From positions 1 to 64,000 of the forward strand of contig JANQOF010000036.1 of NCBI GenBank assembly GCA_028279215.1: a stretch of DNA of 64,000 nucleotides. The letters run 5' to 3'. Both the position numbers and the translations under genes were made by a program. The notes beneath the pieces are model-generated. The model worked only from the letters and a program-made list of their open reading frames with translations, was not told where the DNA came from and searched no databases. Positions 29,276 to 39,474 of this stretch are shown here, in pieces. Numbering within the stretch: position 1 is the stretch's first letter; each line of letters starts with the position of its first letter. This stretch comes from Pirellulales bacterium. Lineage in GTDB: Bacteria > Planctomycetota > Planctomycetia > Pirellulales > Lacipirellulaceae.

Positions 29276-30451
29276 TCACTCTCCGCTAGACAGGGTGGCC
29301 AACTGCCGCCAGGGCCTGCCGGCGGCAGCCAACCGATCGATCTCGAGTGACACTTGCTCAAGGTACTTCGCGTCGGCATTGCAAATCGATGCGACATCGT
29401 TTGCCTGCCACAGGTCATCCGGCGCAACATACAGTTCTCCTCCGAATTGTTTGTCTTCGCGAGTTACATATTGCCATTCGTCTGTTTCAGCATAGCGAGA
29501 GCCGTCGACCCGACCTGCCGCGATGTTTCGCGCAGTTGTGCGCGGTGTCTCGTCGCCGGCCAGGGCGATGAGCAACTCACTGATGTCGCTCCATTGCAGC
29601 AGTTCCTTACGGCGCACAAGGCAAGGTACCAGCGGCCCGCGGATGATCAGCGGCAGATGAAACAGCTCCCGGTATGCCGGGCTGCCCAGTCCTAGGTGGC
29701 CATGTTCGCCAAGGGCAAATCCTCGAACTCCGCAACATACAACGGTTGCCGGCGTGTTGGGCCACAGATCGCTGAGAAGCGAGTCGATTGCCCCAATCGA
29801 CTGGTCCAGCGCCATCACCTGGCCTGCGTACCGACAGCCGGTTAGGAAGACCTCGTCACTTGCTTCATCGCTGTCCACGACAGGCTGTTCGGGAACCTTT
29901 AGACTGTCACCCAACGTTGGATCATCGTCATCGACCAGGCTTCTGGCAAACTCGATCGGAGCGTCCCACGCGGCCAGCAACCCACGCAGATGGACCCACA
30001 AGAAACGCGGCTGTTCGTACTCGCCCGACCATCCACCTAGCACGTCGGCCGCTGCCTCAAGGACTCTTCCCAAGGCCGTATCAAGTACCTCGGAAGCGCG
30101 ACAAGTTTGATTGGAGTCGACGAACGTCACGTCGTCGAACTGGTTGGTGTCGAGACGGTTAACGAGTTCTGGTTCGTCAGTTACCAAGTGGCGTAGGTAA
30201 CCTGCATTGTCCAGCAAGTCGAGCAAATGGCGGTCGCCGTTCCGTGGGCCGTCCAGAACGTGCTGGCCAGTCCACATGGCGCCGTACGCATCCGACAGTT
30301 GGTTCGACTCGCCGAGAAAGCGGTCGTAAACCATGCCCTCGCTAGCCAAACGATCGAGCGAGGGCGTTTGGTACCAAGTATTCCCGAACGCTCCCAGCGC
30401 CCGAGCTCGGAGCCCATCGACCACCAGGACTACTATGGTGCTGCTCTGCAT
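29276..30451 (-). CDS. Sulfatase/alkaline-phosphatase-fold protein lacking canonical active-site residues
   Basis: Fold signature IVVLVVDGLRARALGAFGNTWYQTPSLDRLASEGMVYDRF and ALGEHGHLG; no CxPSR motif. Confidence 0.8.
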   Translation of the reverse strand: MQSSTIVVLVVDGLRARALGAFGNTWYQTPSLDRLASEGMVYDRFLGESNQLSDAYGAMWTGQHVLDGPRNGDRHLLDLLDNAGYLRHLVTDEPELVNRLDTNQFDDVTFVDSNQTCRASEVLDTALGRVLEAAADVLGGWSGEYEQPRFLWVHLRGLLAAWDAPIEFARSLVDDDDPTLGDSLKVPEQPVVDSDEASDEVFLTGCRYAGQVMALDQSIGAIDSLLSDLWPNTPATVVCCGVRGFALGEHGHLGLGSPAYRELFHLPLIIRGPLVPCLVRRKELLQWSDISELLIALAGDETPRTTARNIAAGRVDGSRYAETDEWQYVTREDKQFGGELYVAPDDLWQANDVASICNADAKYLEQVSLEIDRLAAAGRPWRQLATLSSGE

Positions 30452-30495
30452 GGGGACGAGTATAGAGCCGTCGCCCAATGCGGCATAGCGGCGCG

Positions 30496-32700
30496 TCAGC
30501 CCGCGACGCGTTGCCACTCGCTCCACACCAAACGTGGAAAGGCAACTGCGTCGCGAAAGTACCGACCGGCCAGTCGTCGCGGTTCGGTCGATAGACGGTA
30601 TAGCCACTCGAGTCCGGTGCGTTGCATCCAAACCGGAGCACGACGTTTTTCCCCGGCAAGAAAGTCAATGGTGGCTCCAGCACAAATGGCCACCTTCGCC
30701 TCCAGCCGGTACTGGTGCTTGGCTATCCAGAGCTCTTGCTTGGGTGCCCCTAGGCCAATCACCACCACGTCTGGACGTGCTGCGGCCACCGCGTCGAAGA
30801 TTACTTGATTCGCAACCGGATTGCGTTCGAAGCCAACCGGCGGACAGTGCGTACCCACCACTTCGACACCGGTGTACCGGCGGTGAATGTTCTCCGCCGC
30901 GCGTTTGGCGACTCCTGGTCCAGCGCCGAGCAAGAACACGCGTAGCGGTCGTTGGTTGTGCTCCGCGGCGGAGAGTAGATTGGGCACCAAATCGCTTCCA
31001 GCGACGCGCTCTGGAAGTGGGTGTCCAAGTAGTTTCGATGCCGCCACGATTGGCGCGCCATCGGCCAACACCATGTCGGCACTGGCGTACGACTTCCGGA
31101 GCCTACTGTGATGTGTAAGCAGGACTGCGTGGTCGACGTTCGGCGTAACAACATACCGGCACACCGACGTTGTGGGATGGTTGCACCATGCCAACACCTT
31201 GGCGGTCGCCTCACTGAGCGTTACTCGGTCGATCTCCATTCCGAATAGCGCGACCTTACGCGCAGTGCTGTTGGACGAAACTCGTCTAGGTGCGTTGGCT
31301 AGCTGGGTGCCGCTGGTTGTACGTAGAAGCGCTGACGGTGCGCGGTAGTAGGTGCAGCTCTTCGTGGCAGCCTGCTCAGCCGTTGCTACCGCCATGCCAA
31401 TGACCAAGAACACCAGCCACTGGTCCTGATAGATGTGGCTCAAGTCGTGGAACAACGCCGACGGAAGGTACACGGCCAGCACCGCCAGCATCCAGCGGCC
31501 CATCTGTTGAGTCGCCAGGGTGGCGCCTTCGTAAAGAGACATGCGCAAACCGATCTGGCACCACACCACCAGCATTGCAGCATAAGCCACAAGTCCTAGT
31601 ATGCCGGTTTCGGTCAACAAACCTAGGAACGTATTGTGGTGGTGGAGTTCGCGGATCGACTCAAGTTCGAACGACTGGCTTCGGTCCGAAAGGTAGGGCA
31701 GCTTCTTGTCGTAGAAACGCCCGAATCCAACACCGGTGAGGGGTTCGTCGAAGAACATGTTCCAAGAAACGTAGGCGAATGCGGTTCGCTGTTGCACCGA
31801 ATGGCGCGACGCCCTACCCGAGTCTTCGCGATCCAAGTGCATCACGAACGACCAGGCCATTACTGCCGCAACCACCGCGGCGGCGAGCACACCGGCTGTT
31901 GCGTGCCAGCGATATCGCTTCGGTGTCTCCGTGAAGACGATTACCAGCGCGCTAAGCGCCAGCCCAAGCCAAACGCTGCGGGTATACGTGAAGAACACAG
32001 CCGCGACCATCAAGGCCATCGCTGAGAAGATGAGAAGTTGCCAGCCACGTGAGACGCGCGACCGTAATGTCCACGCCGCCCAGAATGCCACACATAGATA
32101 GTTCCCCAAACTCACGGAGTTTAGCGCGGGCCCGCGGGCGCGGCCGAAATGCGTGCCGAGTTCCGGATCGCTGATGTACTTGGGGAACACCGCCCACCAC
32201 TGCGCAGCAACTTCTGCACATGCGGTAAACGCGAGGTAAGCCCCCAGGCCCGTGAGCACCGCCAGCACCACGGTTACCGTACGCGTCGTGAGCGGGGCGA
32301 GTCGAACCACCAAGTACAGCAGTGCGGGCGCCCAAAAGCTAAACAGTAGTCGAAACATGGGCGACGTCGGCAAATCCGTGTCCGGTCCAATGCCAAACGC
32401 CAAGCAACTGACGGTGAGCCACCCAAGCAACACGATCGCAATCCAGTCGACAGCAAGCAGTTTCGGCAGCGCGATACGGCCGCGCAAGAACCACACCGCC
32501 ACCACCACTAGCATTACTCCAAGGAGTACCCGGTCAACCGTTAGCGGCACGGGGCCAAGCCGCGCGTGCCAAAATGGATACCCCAACACGTAGCCGATGG
32601 CGACTGTCGCCACGGCTGCACCAACTGGTGAGCTTCGGCGAAGCACGAGGGCGATCCCGAACAGGGAGACAATCGCACCGAAGATCGGGGCCATGGGCAT
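30496..32700 (-). CDS. Fusion: O-antigen ligase/polymerase (Wzy_C-like) plus WecG/TagA/CpsF glycosyltransferase
   Basis: N-terminal TM region with NTFLGLLTETGILGL; C-terminal TPNVDHAVLL, ADGAPIV, VFLLGAGPGVA, VVIGLGAPKQELWI, CAGATIDFLAGEKRRAPVWMQRTGLEWLYRL. Confidence 0.9.
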   Translation of the reverse strand: MPMAPIFGAIVSLFGIALVLRRSSPVGAAVATVAIGYVLGYPFWHARLGPVPLTVDRVLLGVMLVVVAVWFLRGRIALPKLLAVDWIAIVLLGWLTVSCLAFGIGPDTDLPTSPMFRLLFSFWAPALLYLVVRLAPLTTRTVTVVLAVLTGLGAYLAFTACAEVAAQWWAVFPKYISDPELGTHFGRARGPALNSVSLGNYLCVAFWAAWTLRSRVSRGWQLLIFSAMALMVAAVFFTYTRSVWLGLALSALVIVFTETPKRYRWHATAGVLAAAVVAAVMAWSFVMHLDREDSGRASRHSVQQRTAFAYVSWNMFFDEPLTGVGFGRFYDKKLPYLSDRSQSFELESIRELHHHNTFLGLLTETGILGLVAYAAMLVVWCQIGLRMSLYEGATLATQQMGRWMLAVLAVYLPSALFHDLSHIYQDQWLVFLVIGMAVATAEQAATKSCTYYRAPSALLRTTSGTQLANAPRRVSSNSTARKVALFGMEIDRVTLSEATAKVLAWCNHPTTSVCRYVVTPNVDHAVLLTHHSRLRKSYASADMVLADGAPIVAASKLLGHPLPERVAGSDLVPNLLSAAEHNQRPLRVFLLGAGPGVAKRAAENIHRRYTGVEVVGTHCPPVGFERNPVANQVIFDAVAAARPDVVVIGLGAPKQELWIAKHQYRLEAKVAICAGATIDFLAGEKRRAPVWMQRTGLEWLYRLSTEPRRLAGRYFRDAVAFPRLVWSEWQRVAG

Positions 32701-32770
32701 TGCGAACTTTGGAATGTGGGACAGTGGTTCAGGCACAGACAAAACAGGTGTGGATGACGCTGTTGCCCGT

Positions 32771-34273
32771 TTAACGGGGCACGGGGTCGCGGCGGGATTC
32801 GAAGCCAGCCGCGATCGCATCGCTCAACGTGGCCTGGCTGCGACCAGTCGACGCGTATCCAAATTCGAGAATCGGGCTTCTTAGCTCCGCCGGCTTGCTC
32901 TCCGCGTCCAAATCCTCTTCTGTTAGCGGGGTAGGTCCATGCTGGATGAAGATCACGCCAAGCCCTAGCAACAAGCCAACTAGGCTGCCTGCGGCAACAA
33001 ACGTCGACCGACTGGGACCAACCGGCCGCAGCCCTGATTCCACGTCGTCCAACCGCGACAGGACGCTCGCACTCTGGGCACCTGCCAGTTGGCCTTCGGC
33101 GTCGGCCAATCTGGTAGTGGCCGCGTCGACCAGTTGCACATGATTGTCTACCGCAGCGACGAGTTGCGAGTAAGCCGCGCGGTGCGAGGCAAGATGCTTC
33201 TGGTTCGCATGGCTCGTGGCAAGCCGCTGCTCAAGTGCCTGACTCTGGCTGTCACTGAGTGCCAGCTCGATTTCCAGTCCGCTGATCGCACTGGCCAACT
33301 CGTTGTGGATTTGTTGACGCACTTGGGTTTCGGATTCTTGTGCAGCGAGCACCAGAGGATGGGCCGGTGCCAGATTGCCGAGTAGGCGGGCAGTGGTTAG
33401 TTGAGAGTCGACAAGCCCTTGTTTCAGTCGTTCCACTGACGGTTGCGATGCGAGCAGCGAGCTAGGCGTTGCCACCAATCGTTGAGGATCGGCCTGGGCC
33501 AGTCGCAGCTCAGCCAGCAGTCGTTCGGTTTGCCGACGATCGGACTCGTTGGCTCGCAACTCGGCTTTGATCGCCAGGTTATTCAGCGAGGCTTCACTAG
33601 ATCCTCCTAAGGGGTTGACTAGGCTTCGCAGGTCGACCAAATCTGCCCCGACGGAGCTCTCAAAATCGGACAGCTGTTGAATCTTGCAGTTCAGCATTGC
33701 TTGGGCCTGATCAACCCCTTTGGTCAGTTCGGCAATCATGCTATCGGCTTGGGCCTTGCGAATCTCTTGGGTGCGGCGTTCCAAGGCCTCGGCCAATGCG
33801 GTAGTGAGGGCCGCGGCGCGCTGGGGATCTTTGTCCAGTACGCCCAAGTAGAATACTTCGGTCTTGCCAAACTCGGCCCCACCAGGAGGAGTCATAACCA
33901 TTGCGTCACGAAAGCTCTCAATGTCCTCCGCTGTTGGCCAGTTCTGTGGCGTAAACCATCCGCGTGGAGGTCCCACCTTGTTGAGCGCAGCGGAAACGAC
34001 CGTCTTGCTGCGGGCCAGCTCAAGCAGAGTCTCTTGAATTGTCTTCATCTCCGTCAGGTCGGAGAACTTTCCGAGTGGATCGGTGCTGAGACCCGCTACC
34101 TCGGGCCGGATCAGCAGACCTTGCGTTGCCTTCCACTTTCGCGGCGTAACCAGCGATACCAGCCCGGCTATCACCGCGACCGTCACCATGGGAAGGATCC
34201 AGGTGCGGCGATGTTTGACGAGCAATTCGACCATTTGACGGGGCGAAATTCCCTGCACGACGGGACGCGACAT
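32771..34273 (-). CDS. Wzz/GumC-type polysaccharide chain-length determinant-like protein
   Basis: N-terminal TM (HRRTWILPMVTVAVIAGLVSLVTP), long coiled-coil, C-terminal TM near FVAAGSLVGLLLGLGVIFI. Confidence 0.85.
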   Translation of the reverse strand: MSRPVVQGISPRQMVELLVKHRRTWILPMVTVAVIAGLVSLVTPRKWKATQGLLIRPEVAGLSTDPLGKFSDLTEMKTIQETLLELARSKTVVSAALNKVGPPRGWFTPQNWPTAEDIESFRDAMVMTPPGGAEFGKTEVFYLGVLDKDPQRAAALTTALAEALERRTQEIRKAQADSMIAELTKGVDQAQAMLNCKIQQLSDFESSVGADLVDLRSLVNPLGGSSEASLNNLAIKAELRANESDRRQTERLLAELRLAQADPQRLVATPSSLLASQPSVERLKQGLVDSQLTTARLLGNLAPAHPLVLAAQESETQVRQQIHNELASAISGLEIELALSDSQSQALEQRLATSHANQKHLASHRAAYSQLVAAVDNHVQLVDAATTRLADAEGQLAGAQSASVLSRLDDVESGLRPVGPSRSTFVAAGSLVGLLLGLGVIFIQHGPTPLTEEDLDAESKPAELRSPILEFGYASTGRSQATLSDAIAAGFESRRDPVPR

Positions 34274-34586
34274 AACGGCTTCTCGGTAGTTGAGGCATCG
34301 AGTGGGGAGATGAGCACTCACTCCAAGGGCAATCACCATGCCAGAGCCATCGCGCGCTGGTTCGCGGTCCCAATGGCAAGGCGATCTCCCTGCTTTAGCG
34401 CGCTGGACCGGTTGGTTGTGTGGCAGCGACGCGACAACATGTGGCGTGGCGACAACGCCGGCTTCACCGGAGCAATCGGTGTATCCCGAAACCGGCCAAT
34501 CGCCGATTTGAAAACGGCTCCACGCAAGCAAGACTTCCTTGATCCGTCTATCCACATGTTGCGTACTCCCGCTCCAGGCACCCGCC

Positions 34587-35735
34587 GTGAAACTCCAGGT
34601 CGAAGTCATCGAGCACTTGTCGGAGATTTCCGCGCTCGGTACCGCTTGGCGGCGCCTTGACGGCGACGTGCCGTTTCGTTCATACGGGTGGCTGACGAAC
34701 TGGTGGCAGCACTATGGTGCGCCGAGCGGCAACGACCGGCTGTGTCTATCTGTTCTCGTGGTTCGTGATCGAGCACGACCAGGCGACGAGCAGGTTGTGG
34801 GCATTGCTCCGTGGTATGCCGAGCGAACGCGGGCGCGTGGCATCGTCCTGCGTGCGATGGGCGATGGCGAGGTGTGCAGTGACCACGTGAGTGTTCTATG
34901 TCAGGAAAACGACGCATGCGCGGTGGGAACTGCTCTTGCCTCACACCTTTGTCACTCCGACGAGTGGGATCGCTTGGTGCTGAGCGATGTGGACGAAGGC
35001 GACGCGGTGCTAGACCATCTCGTTCGCGAGTTGAGCGTCCGCGACTGCGCGACCCGTGTCCGGCCAGCGGGAAACTGTTGGGCGATCGATCTACCCAACA
35101 CGTGGGATGTCTTTCTTTCGATGCAAAGCAAGTCTCACCGTAAACACCTCCGCCGTGCTTGCGATCGAGTGGTCGATACCGATCGCGTCCGCTGGCACCT
35201 GGTTGAGACCGACATCGACTTCGACACAGCATGGCCCATCTTCGTCGAGTTGCACCAACGTCGACGAATCAGTCTGGGCGAGCCGGGATGTTTCGCCTCG
35301 CAGGCGTTTGCCGCCTTTCATAGAGAGGCTGCTCTGCAGCTACTGAACGAAGACCGCCTGCGGTTGAGTTGGATGGAGCTTGACAACGAGCCGATCGCGG
35401 CCGAATACCAGGTCGCCGGTGATCGAGTGACTTACGCCTATCAGGGCGGAATCGATCCTGGCCGGCTATCCGACGCACCAGGCCGCTTGTCGCTCATCGC
35501 ATCCATTCGGCATGCGATTGCGGAAGGGCAGCAGACGTTCGACTTCATGCGAGGCGACGAATCGTATAAGTCGCATTGGCGGGCGCAGCCAAGACCGACT
35601 TGCGAGCTTCAAGCGTTTGCTCCATCGCACCGAAACAATTGGATCGCACAAACTGCCGACTGGGCCGACTCGCTGGCATCCGCATTCAAGGCCGGGTTGC
35701 GGCCGTTAGTGTCGCCCGTGTCCGACGCACTCTGA
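34587..35735 (+). CDS. FemAB/CelD-like GNAT-fold acetyltransferase
   Basis: SKSHRKHLRRA, AEYQVAGDRVTYAYQGGIDP, DFMRGDESYKSHW motifs; GTG start inferred. Confidence 0.85.
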   Translation: MKLQVEVIEHLSEISALGTAWRRLDGDVPFRSYGWLTNWWQHYGAPSGNDRLCLSVLVVRDRARPGDEQVVGIAPWYAERTRARGIVLRAMGDGEVCSDHVSVLCQENDACAVGTALASHLCHSDEWDRLVLSDVDEGDAVLDHLVRELSVRDCATRVRPAGNCWAIDLPNTWDVFLSMQSKSHRKHLRRACDRVVDTDRVRWHLVETDIDFDTAWPIFVELHQRRRISLGEPGCFASQAFAAFHREAALQLLNEDRLRLSWMELDNEPIAAEYQVAGDRVTYAYQGGIDPGRLSDAPGRLSLIASIRHAIAEGQQTFDFMRGDESYKSHWRAQPRPTCELQAFAPSHRNNWIAQTADWADSLASAFKAGLRPLVSPVSDAL

Positions 35736-35754
35736 GCACGAGCAGACCCTAACG

Positions 35755-36636
35755 ATGAATCCTGGTAAACAATGGTTGCTGAATACCTATCTGTTGGCAA
35801 CGACACCGGTTCGCGCGGTGGCAAGTCACTATCGCCACTTGCGTGGTGCTGAACCAGTCCAGATCCTGTTCTATCATCGCGTGGCAGACTATTCGCCGAA
35901 CCCGTGGACCATTAGTTCGGAGGCATTTGCTCAGCAAATCGAGTGGCTTCAGCAGCGATTCGACATCGTCTCGCTGGCCGAAGCGCAACGACGTATTCTC
36001 TCGGGGAAGAACAGCCGACCGACGGTCGCTATCACTTTTGACGACGGCTATGCCGACAACTGCGACTTTGCCTTGCCGCTCTTGCTCGATCGTGAGTTGC
36101 CGTTCACGTACTTTGTAACGTCGAAAAACGTAGCGAATGACCTTCCGTTCCCACACGACGTCGAGCGCGGGGAACCCTTGCCGCCCAACTCCGTTGCCGA
36201 TATTCAAGCACTTTCGGATGCGGGCATCGAAATTGGCGCGCACACGAGAACCCATGTCGACTTGGCAACAATCGAACCGCGGAGGCTCGACGACGAGATC
36301 AACGGATCGAAACACGACCTGGAGGAGATGTCTGGCAGAGCTGTGAGGTACTTCGCTTTTCCGTTCGGACAACGAGTCAACATGACGCCGGAGTCTTTCG
36401 AGCTTGCCCGCGACGGAGGTTTTGCGGGAGCTTGCTCTGCTTACGGTGGGTACAACTTCCCAGGCCGCGACCCGTTTCACCTAAAGCGAATCCACGCCGA
36501 TCCGCATCTCGCCCGGTTCGCACATTGGTTGTCGGTGGACGTCATGAAGAGTTTGGCCAGTTCGTCGGAAGTTGCTTACGTCTCACTGAGTCACGACGCT
36601 ATCCGCCGACGACTCGCGGTCGCGAAAGGTTCGTAA
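35755..36636 (+). CDS. Polysaccharide deacetylase (NodB family)
   Basis: ILFYHRV, VAITFDDGYADN, EIGAHTRTHVDL. Confidence 0.93.
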   Translation: MNPGKQWLLNTYLLATTPVRAVASHYRHLRGAEPVQILFYHRVADYSPNPWTISSEAFAQQIEWLQQRFDIVSLAEAQRRILSGKNSRPTVAITFDDGYADNCDFALPLLLDRELPFTYFVTSKNVANDLPFPHDVERGEPLPPNSVADIQALSDAGIEIGAHTRTHVDLATIEPRRLDDEINGSKHDLEEMSGRAVRYFAFPFGQRVNMTPESFELARDGGFAGACSAYGGYNFPGRDPFHLKRIHADPHLARFAHWLSVDVMKSLASSSEVAYVSLSHDAIRRRLAVAKGS

Positions 36637-36638
36637 GC

Positions 36639-38168
36639 ATGCCTGGTGGACGGGAGGCTCGAGCGACGGCGATTCGCCCCGACACGCTGTTGGGCAGCGT
36701 AGCCGTGCTGCTGTTGGTGAACGTAGTGCAGCGCAGCATCGGGTTCGGACGTGGTGTGCTATTTTGCCGCTGGCTCGCCCCTGAGTCGCTCGGCGAGTGG
36801 GATATGGCGTATGGCTTTCTATTGCTCGCGGCGCCTGTCGCGGTGCTTGGGCTCCCGGGCTCATTTGGACGTTACATCGAGCGATATCGACAACGCGGCC
36901 AGCTAACGAGCTTTCTTTGGCGCACATGTGCGTGGGCCGGCGTACTGACGTCCATCGCGGTGCTTGTCCTCTTGCTCGGTCGCGGTTGGTTTGCTTACCT
37001 GGTGTTTGGAGATGCGGGCCAATCGTCGCTGCTAGTATTGGTTGCCGTAGTGCTAGCCACAGTTGTATTGCACCACTTTCTTGAAGCGGTGTTTGCCGGA
37101 CTCCGAGTATTTCGAGTCGTATCGGCCATGCACTTCGCGCAAAGCATGCTATTCGCCGGCATTTCTCTGAGTCTGCTCTTATGGTGGCGATGCGACGCGT
37201 GGAGCATCGTCGCCGGCTACGGATTAGCGTGCCTGGTATCGGCCAGTGTTGCGATGGTTTGGGCGCGACGATTTCAGTGGCAATCGATCGAAGGCGTCGC
37301 GGCCGACTCGCACAGAGATTTTTGGCCGCCATTGATCCGTTTTGCCGTTTGGGTTTGGATCACCGCTCTGTTGAGCAACCTCTTTACGGTGATTGACCGA
37401 TACATGATTGTTCATTTCAGCGGCCTTCCTGCTGATACGGCACTAGGGCTCGTGGGGTGCTACCACACGAGCATGTTGGTGCCAGTGTTGCTTATCTCGG
37501 TCGCCAATTTGCTGACGGGGGCCATGACGCCGCATCTCAGCCACCAATGGGAAACAGGCGATCGTGATGGCGCCGGCAAACGCATCGATACGGCTTTTAA
37601 GCTAGCCTCACTTGGAATGTTTCTCGCTAGCCTTTGCGTGCTTGCCGTCGCCCCCGCGCTGTTCCATTTGGCCTTCGGCGGCAAGTACGACGAGGGGCTC
37701 TTCGTCTTACCTTGGGCGGTGGCTTCGTGTGTTTGGTTTAGCCTGTTGCTGGTCGCGCAAACGTACGTGTGGTGCGCCGAAGAGTCACGCCATGCGACCT
37801 TGCCGATGCTGATTGGACTGGTGGGCAACGTGACGCTCAATCTTATGCTACTACCTGTGCTTGGTTTGCTCGGGGCGGTGATGGCCACGGCGCTTGCAAC
37901 GTTGCTGGCTTTGCTCGGCCAGAATCTCGTTAATTGGCGCCTGGGACTGACCCCCACGACGGGGACGTTTGTCGCAGCGCTTCTTCCATTGGCCCTCGCA
38001 ATGGGATTGCCGACGGCTGTGGCGACATCCGGCCTGATCGCATTCGTCGTCTTGTTCACTCCATGGATGTTGTCGGTCGACCAGTGCGAAGAAATCGTAA
38101 GCGTAATTCGCCGCCACCTTGGTCGCCTTAGTTGGCGCAGGCGTGGCGTGCTTGTTCAAGAAGGGTGA
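36639..38168 (+). CDS. Polysaccharide flippase (Wzx/MOP superfamily)
   Basis: Polytopic membrane protein with MOP-type helices; in polysaccharide cluster. Confidence 0.85.
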   Translation: MPGGREARATAIRPDTLLGSVAVLLLVNVVQRSIGFGRGVLFCRWLAPESLGEWDMAYGFLLLAAPVAVLGLPGSFGRYIERYRQRGQLTSFLWRTCAWAGVLTSIAVLVLLLGRGWFAYLVFGDAGQSSLLVLVAVVLATVVLHHFLEAVFAGLRVFRVVSAMHFAQSMLFAGISLSLLLWWRCDAWSIVAGYGLACLVSASVAMVWARRFQWQSIEGVAADSHRDFWPPLIRFAVWVWITALLSNLFTVIDRYMIVHFSGLPADTALGLVGCYHTSMLVPVLLISVANLLTGAMTPHLSHQWETGDRDGAGKRIDTAFKLASLGMFLASLCVLAVAPALFHLAFGGKYDEGLFVLPWAVASCVWFSLLLVAQTYVWCAEESRHATLPMLIGLVGNVTLNLMLLPVLGLLGAVMATALATLLALLGQNLVNWRLGLTPTTGTFVAALLPLALAMGLPTAVATSGLIAFVVLFTPWMLSVDQCEEIVSVIRRHLGRLSWRRRGVLVQEG

Positions 38169-38171
38169 CCC

Positions 38172-39386
38172 GTGCCGATGCGCCATCAAGCTAGGTGCCG
38201 TTCCGGTCCGCTCCGCGCGATGTTTCTAACCACGTCCATGCCTGTGGGCGGGGCGGAAATACTGCTCGTCAACCTAATCCGGCGGTTAGATCGTCGCCGT
38301 GTCGAGCCCGAACTAGGTTGTTTGAAGCAGGCTGGCCCGCTGGGCGAGCAACTCGCTGACGAGATCCCCGTCCACTCGGAAATGATTGCGCACAAAGCGG
38401 ATGTGCGAGTACTCGGGCGACTAAGACAACTGCTTCGCGACCGGAGTATCGATGCGGTGGTGACCGTGGGCGCCGGTGATAAGATGTTTTGGGGACGCTT
38501 GGCCGCCCGTGCGGCGCGCGTGCCGGTTGTGTGTTCTGCGCTGCACAGTACCGGCTGGCCCGACCAAGTCGGTCGCTTGAATCGAATGCTTACACCAATC
38601 ACTGATGCGGTGATTGCCGTCGCCGAGCCGCACGCACGGTACTTGGTCGATCGCGAGGGCTTTCCCGCTGGCAAAGTGGTTGTCATTCCCAACGGAGTCG
38701 ACACCAAGCGCTTCGCCCCCGGGGTCGACTGCGCGGGTGTGCGGCAGACGCTCGGCATATCGCCCGCCGCTCCGGTTGCGATCATCGTTGCGGCTCTTCG
38801 GCCGGAGAAGAACCACGAGTTATTCTTGGAAGTTGCCCGCCGAGTCTTGCAGCACGTCGGTGATGCAGAATTCTTGATCGTGGGTGACGGGCCACAGCGG
38901 ACGATGCTCGAAGGCCGAGCCGCGGAGCTAGAGATCGAGCATGTCGTGCATTTCCTCGGCATGCGCAGCGACGTAGCGACCCTGCTCAACGCTGCGAACG
39001 TCAACGTCCTTACGTCGCACAATGAAGCGAACCCGGTATCGATTCTTGAAGCGATGAGCACCGCCACACCGACTGTGGCGACTGACGTTGGCTCCGTCTG
39101 CCAGTCGGTCATCGACGGGAAGACTGGATACCTAGCTCCGGCGGGCGACACGAGCGGTCTCGCGGCGCGCGTGACGCAACTGCTCGACGACCCTCTCGCC
39201 TGCGTGCAGATGGGCGACGCGGCCCGGGCATTGGTAGTCGAGCGGTGGTCGCTCGACGTAATGGTACGCGGCTACGAAGATTTGCTAACTAGCTTCTACA
39301 CCAAAAATACCGGCAAGACACTTGGGGCAATTGACGAAGAAACAGAGCAGCCCACTGACCACGTGCATGCGTCGATCGATTCCTAG
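38172..39386 (+). CDS. Glycosyltransferase family 4
   Basis: MPVGGAEILLVNL, IPNGVDTKRF, RPEKNHELFLEVAR, EANPVSILEAMSTATPTVATDVGS. Confidence 0.93.
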   Translation: MPMRHQARCRSGPLRAMFLTTSMPVGGAEILLVNLIRRLDRRRVEPELGCLKQAGPLGEQLADEIPVHSEMIAHKADVRVLGRLRQLLRDRSIDAVVTVGAGDKMFWGRLAARAARVPVVCSALHSTGWPDQVGRLNRMLTPITDAVIAVAEPHARYLVDREGFPAGKVVVIPNGVDTKRFAPGVDCAGVRQTLGISPAAPVAIIVAALRPEKNHELFLEVARRVLQHVGDAEFLIVGDGPQRTMLEGRAAELEIEHVVHFLGMRSDVATLLNAANVNVLTSHNEANPVSILEAMSTATPTVATDVGSVCQSVIDGKTGYLAPAGDTSGLAARVTQLLDDPLACVQMGDAARALVVERWSLDVMVRGYEDLLTSFYTKNTGKTLGAIDEETEQPTDHVHASIDS

Positions 39387-39474
39387 GCAACCGAGATTGC
39401 TACGCTTCGGCACTCGCGATTCGCCTGCGACGCAAGCATAATGGAGCTTTCCGAACCTGAGCCGCTACATTTGA

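Noticed and set aside
36583-37332. 249-aa minus-strand ORF
   Set aside because: Antisense to the flippase gene, no motif support.
38186-39151. 321-aa minus-strand ORF
   Set aside because: Antisense to the clear GT4 glycosyltransferase; Ser/Thr/Arg-rich shadow translation.
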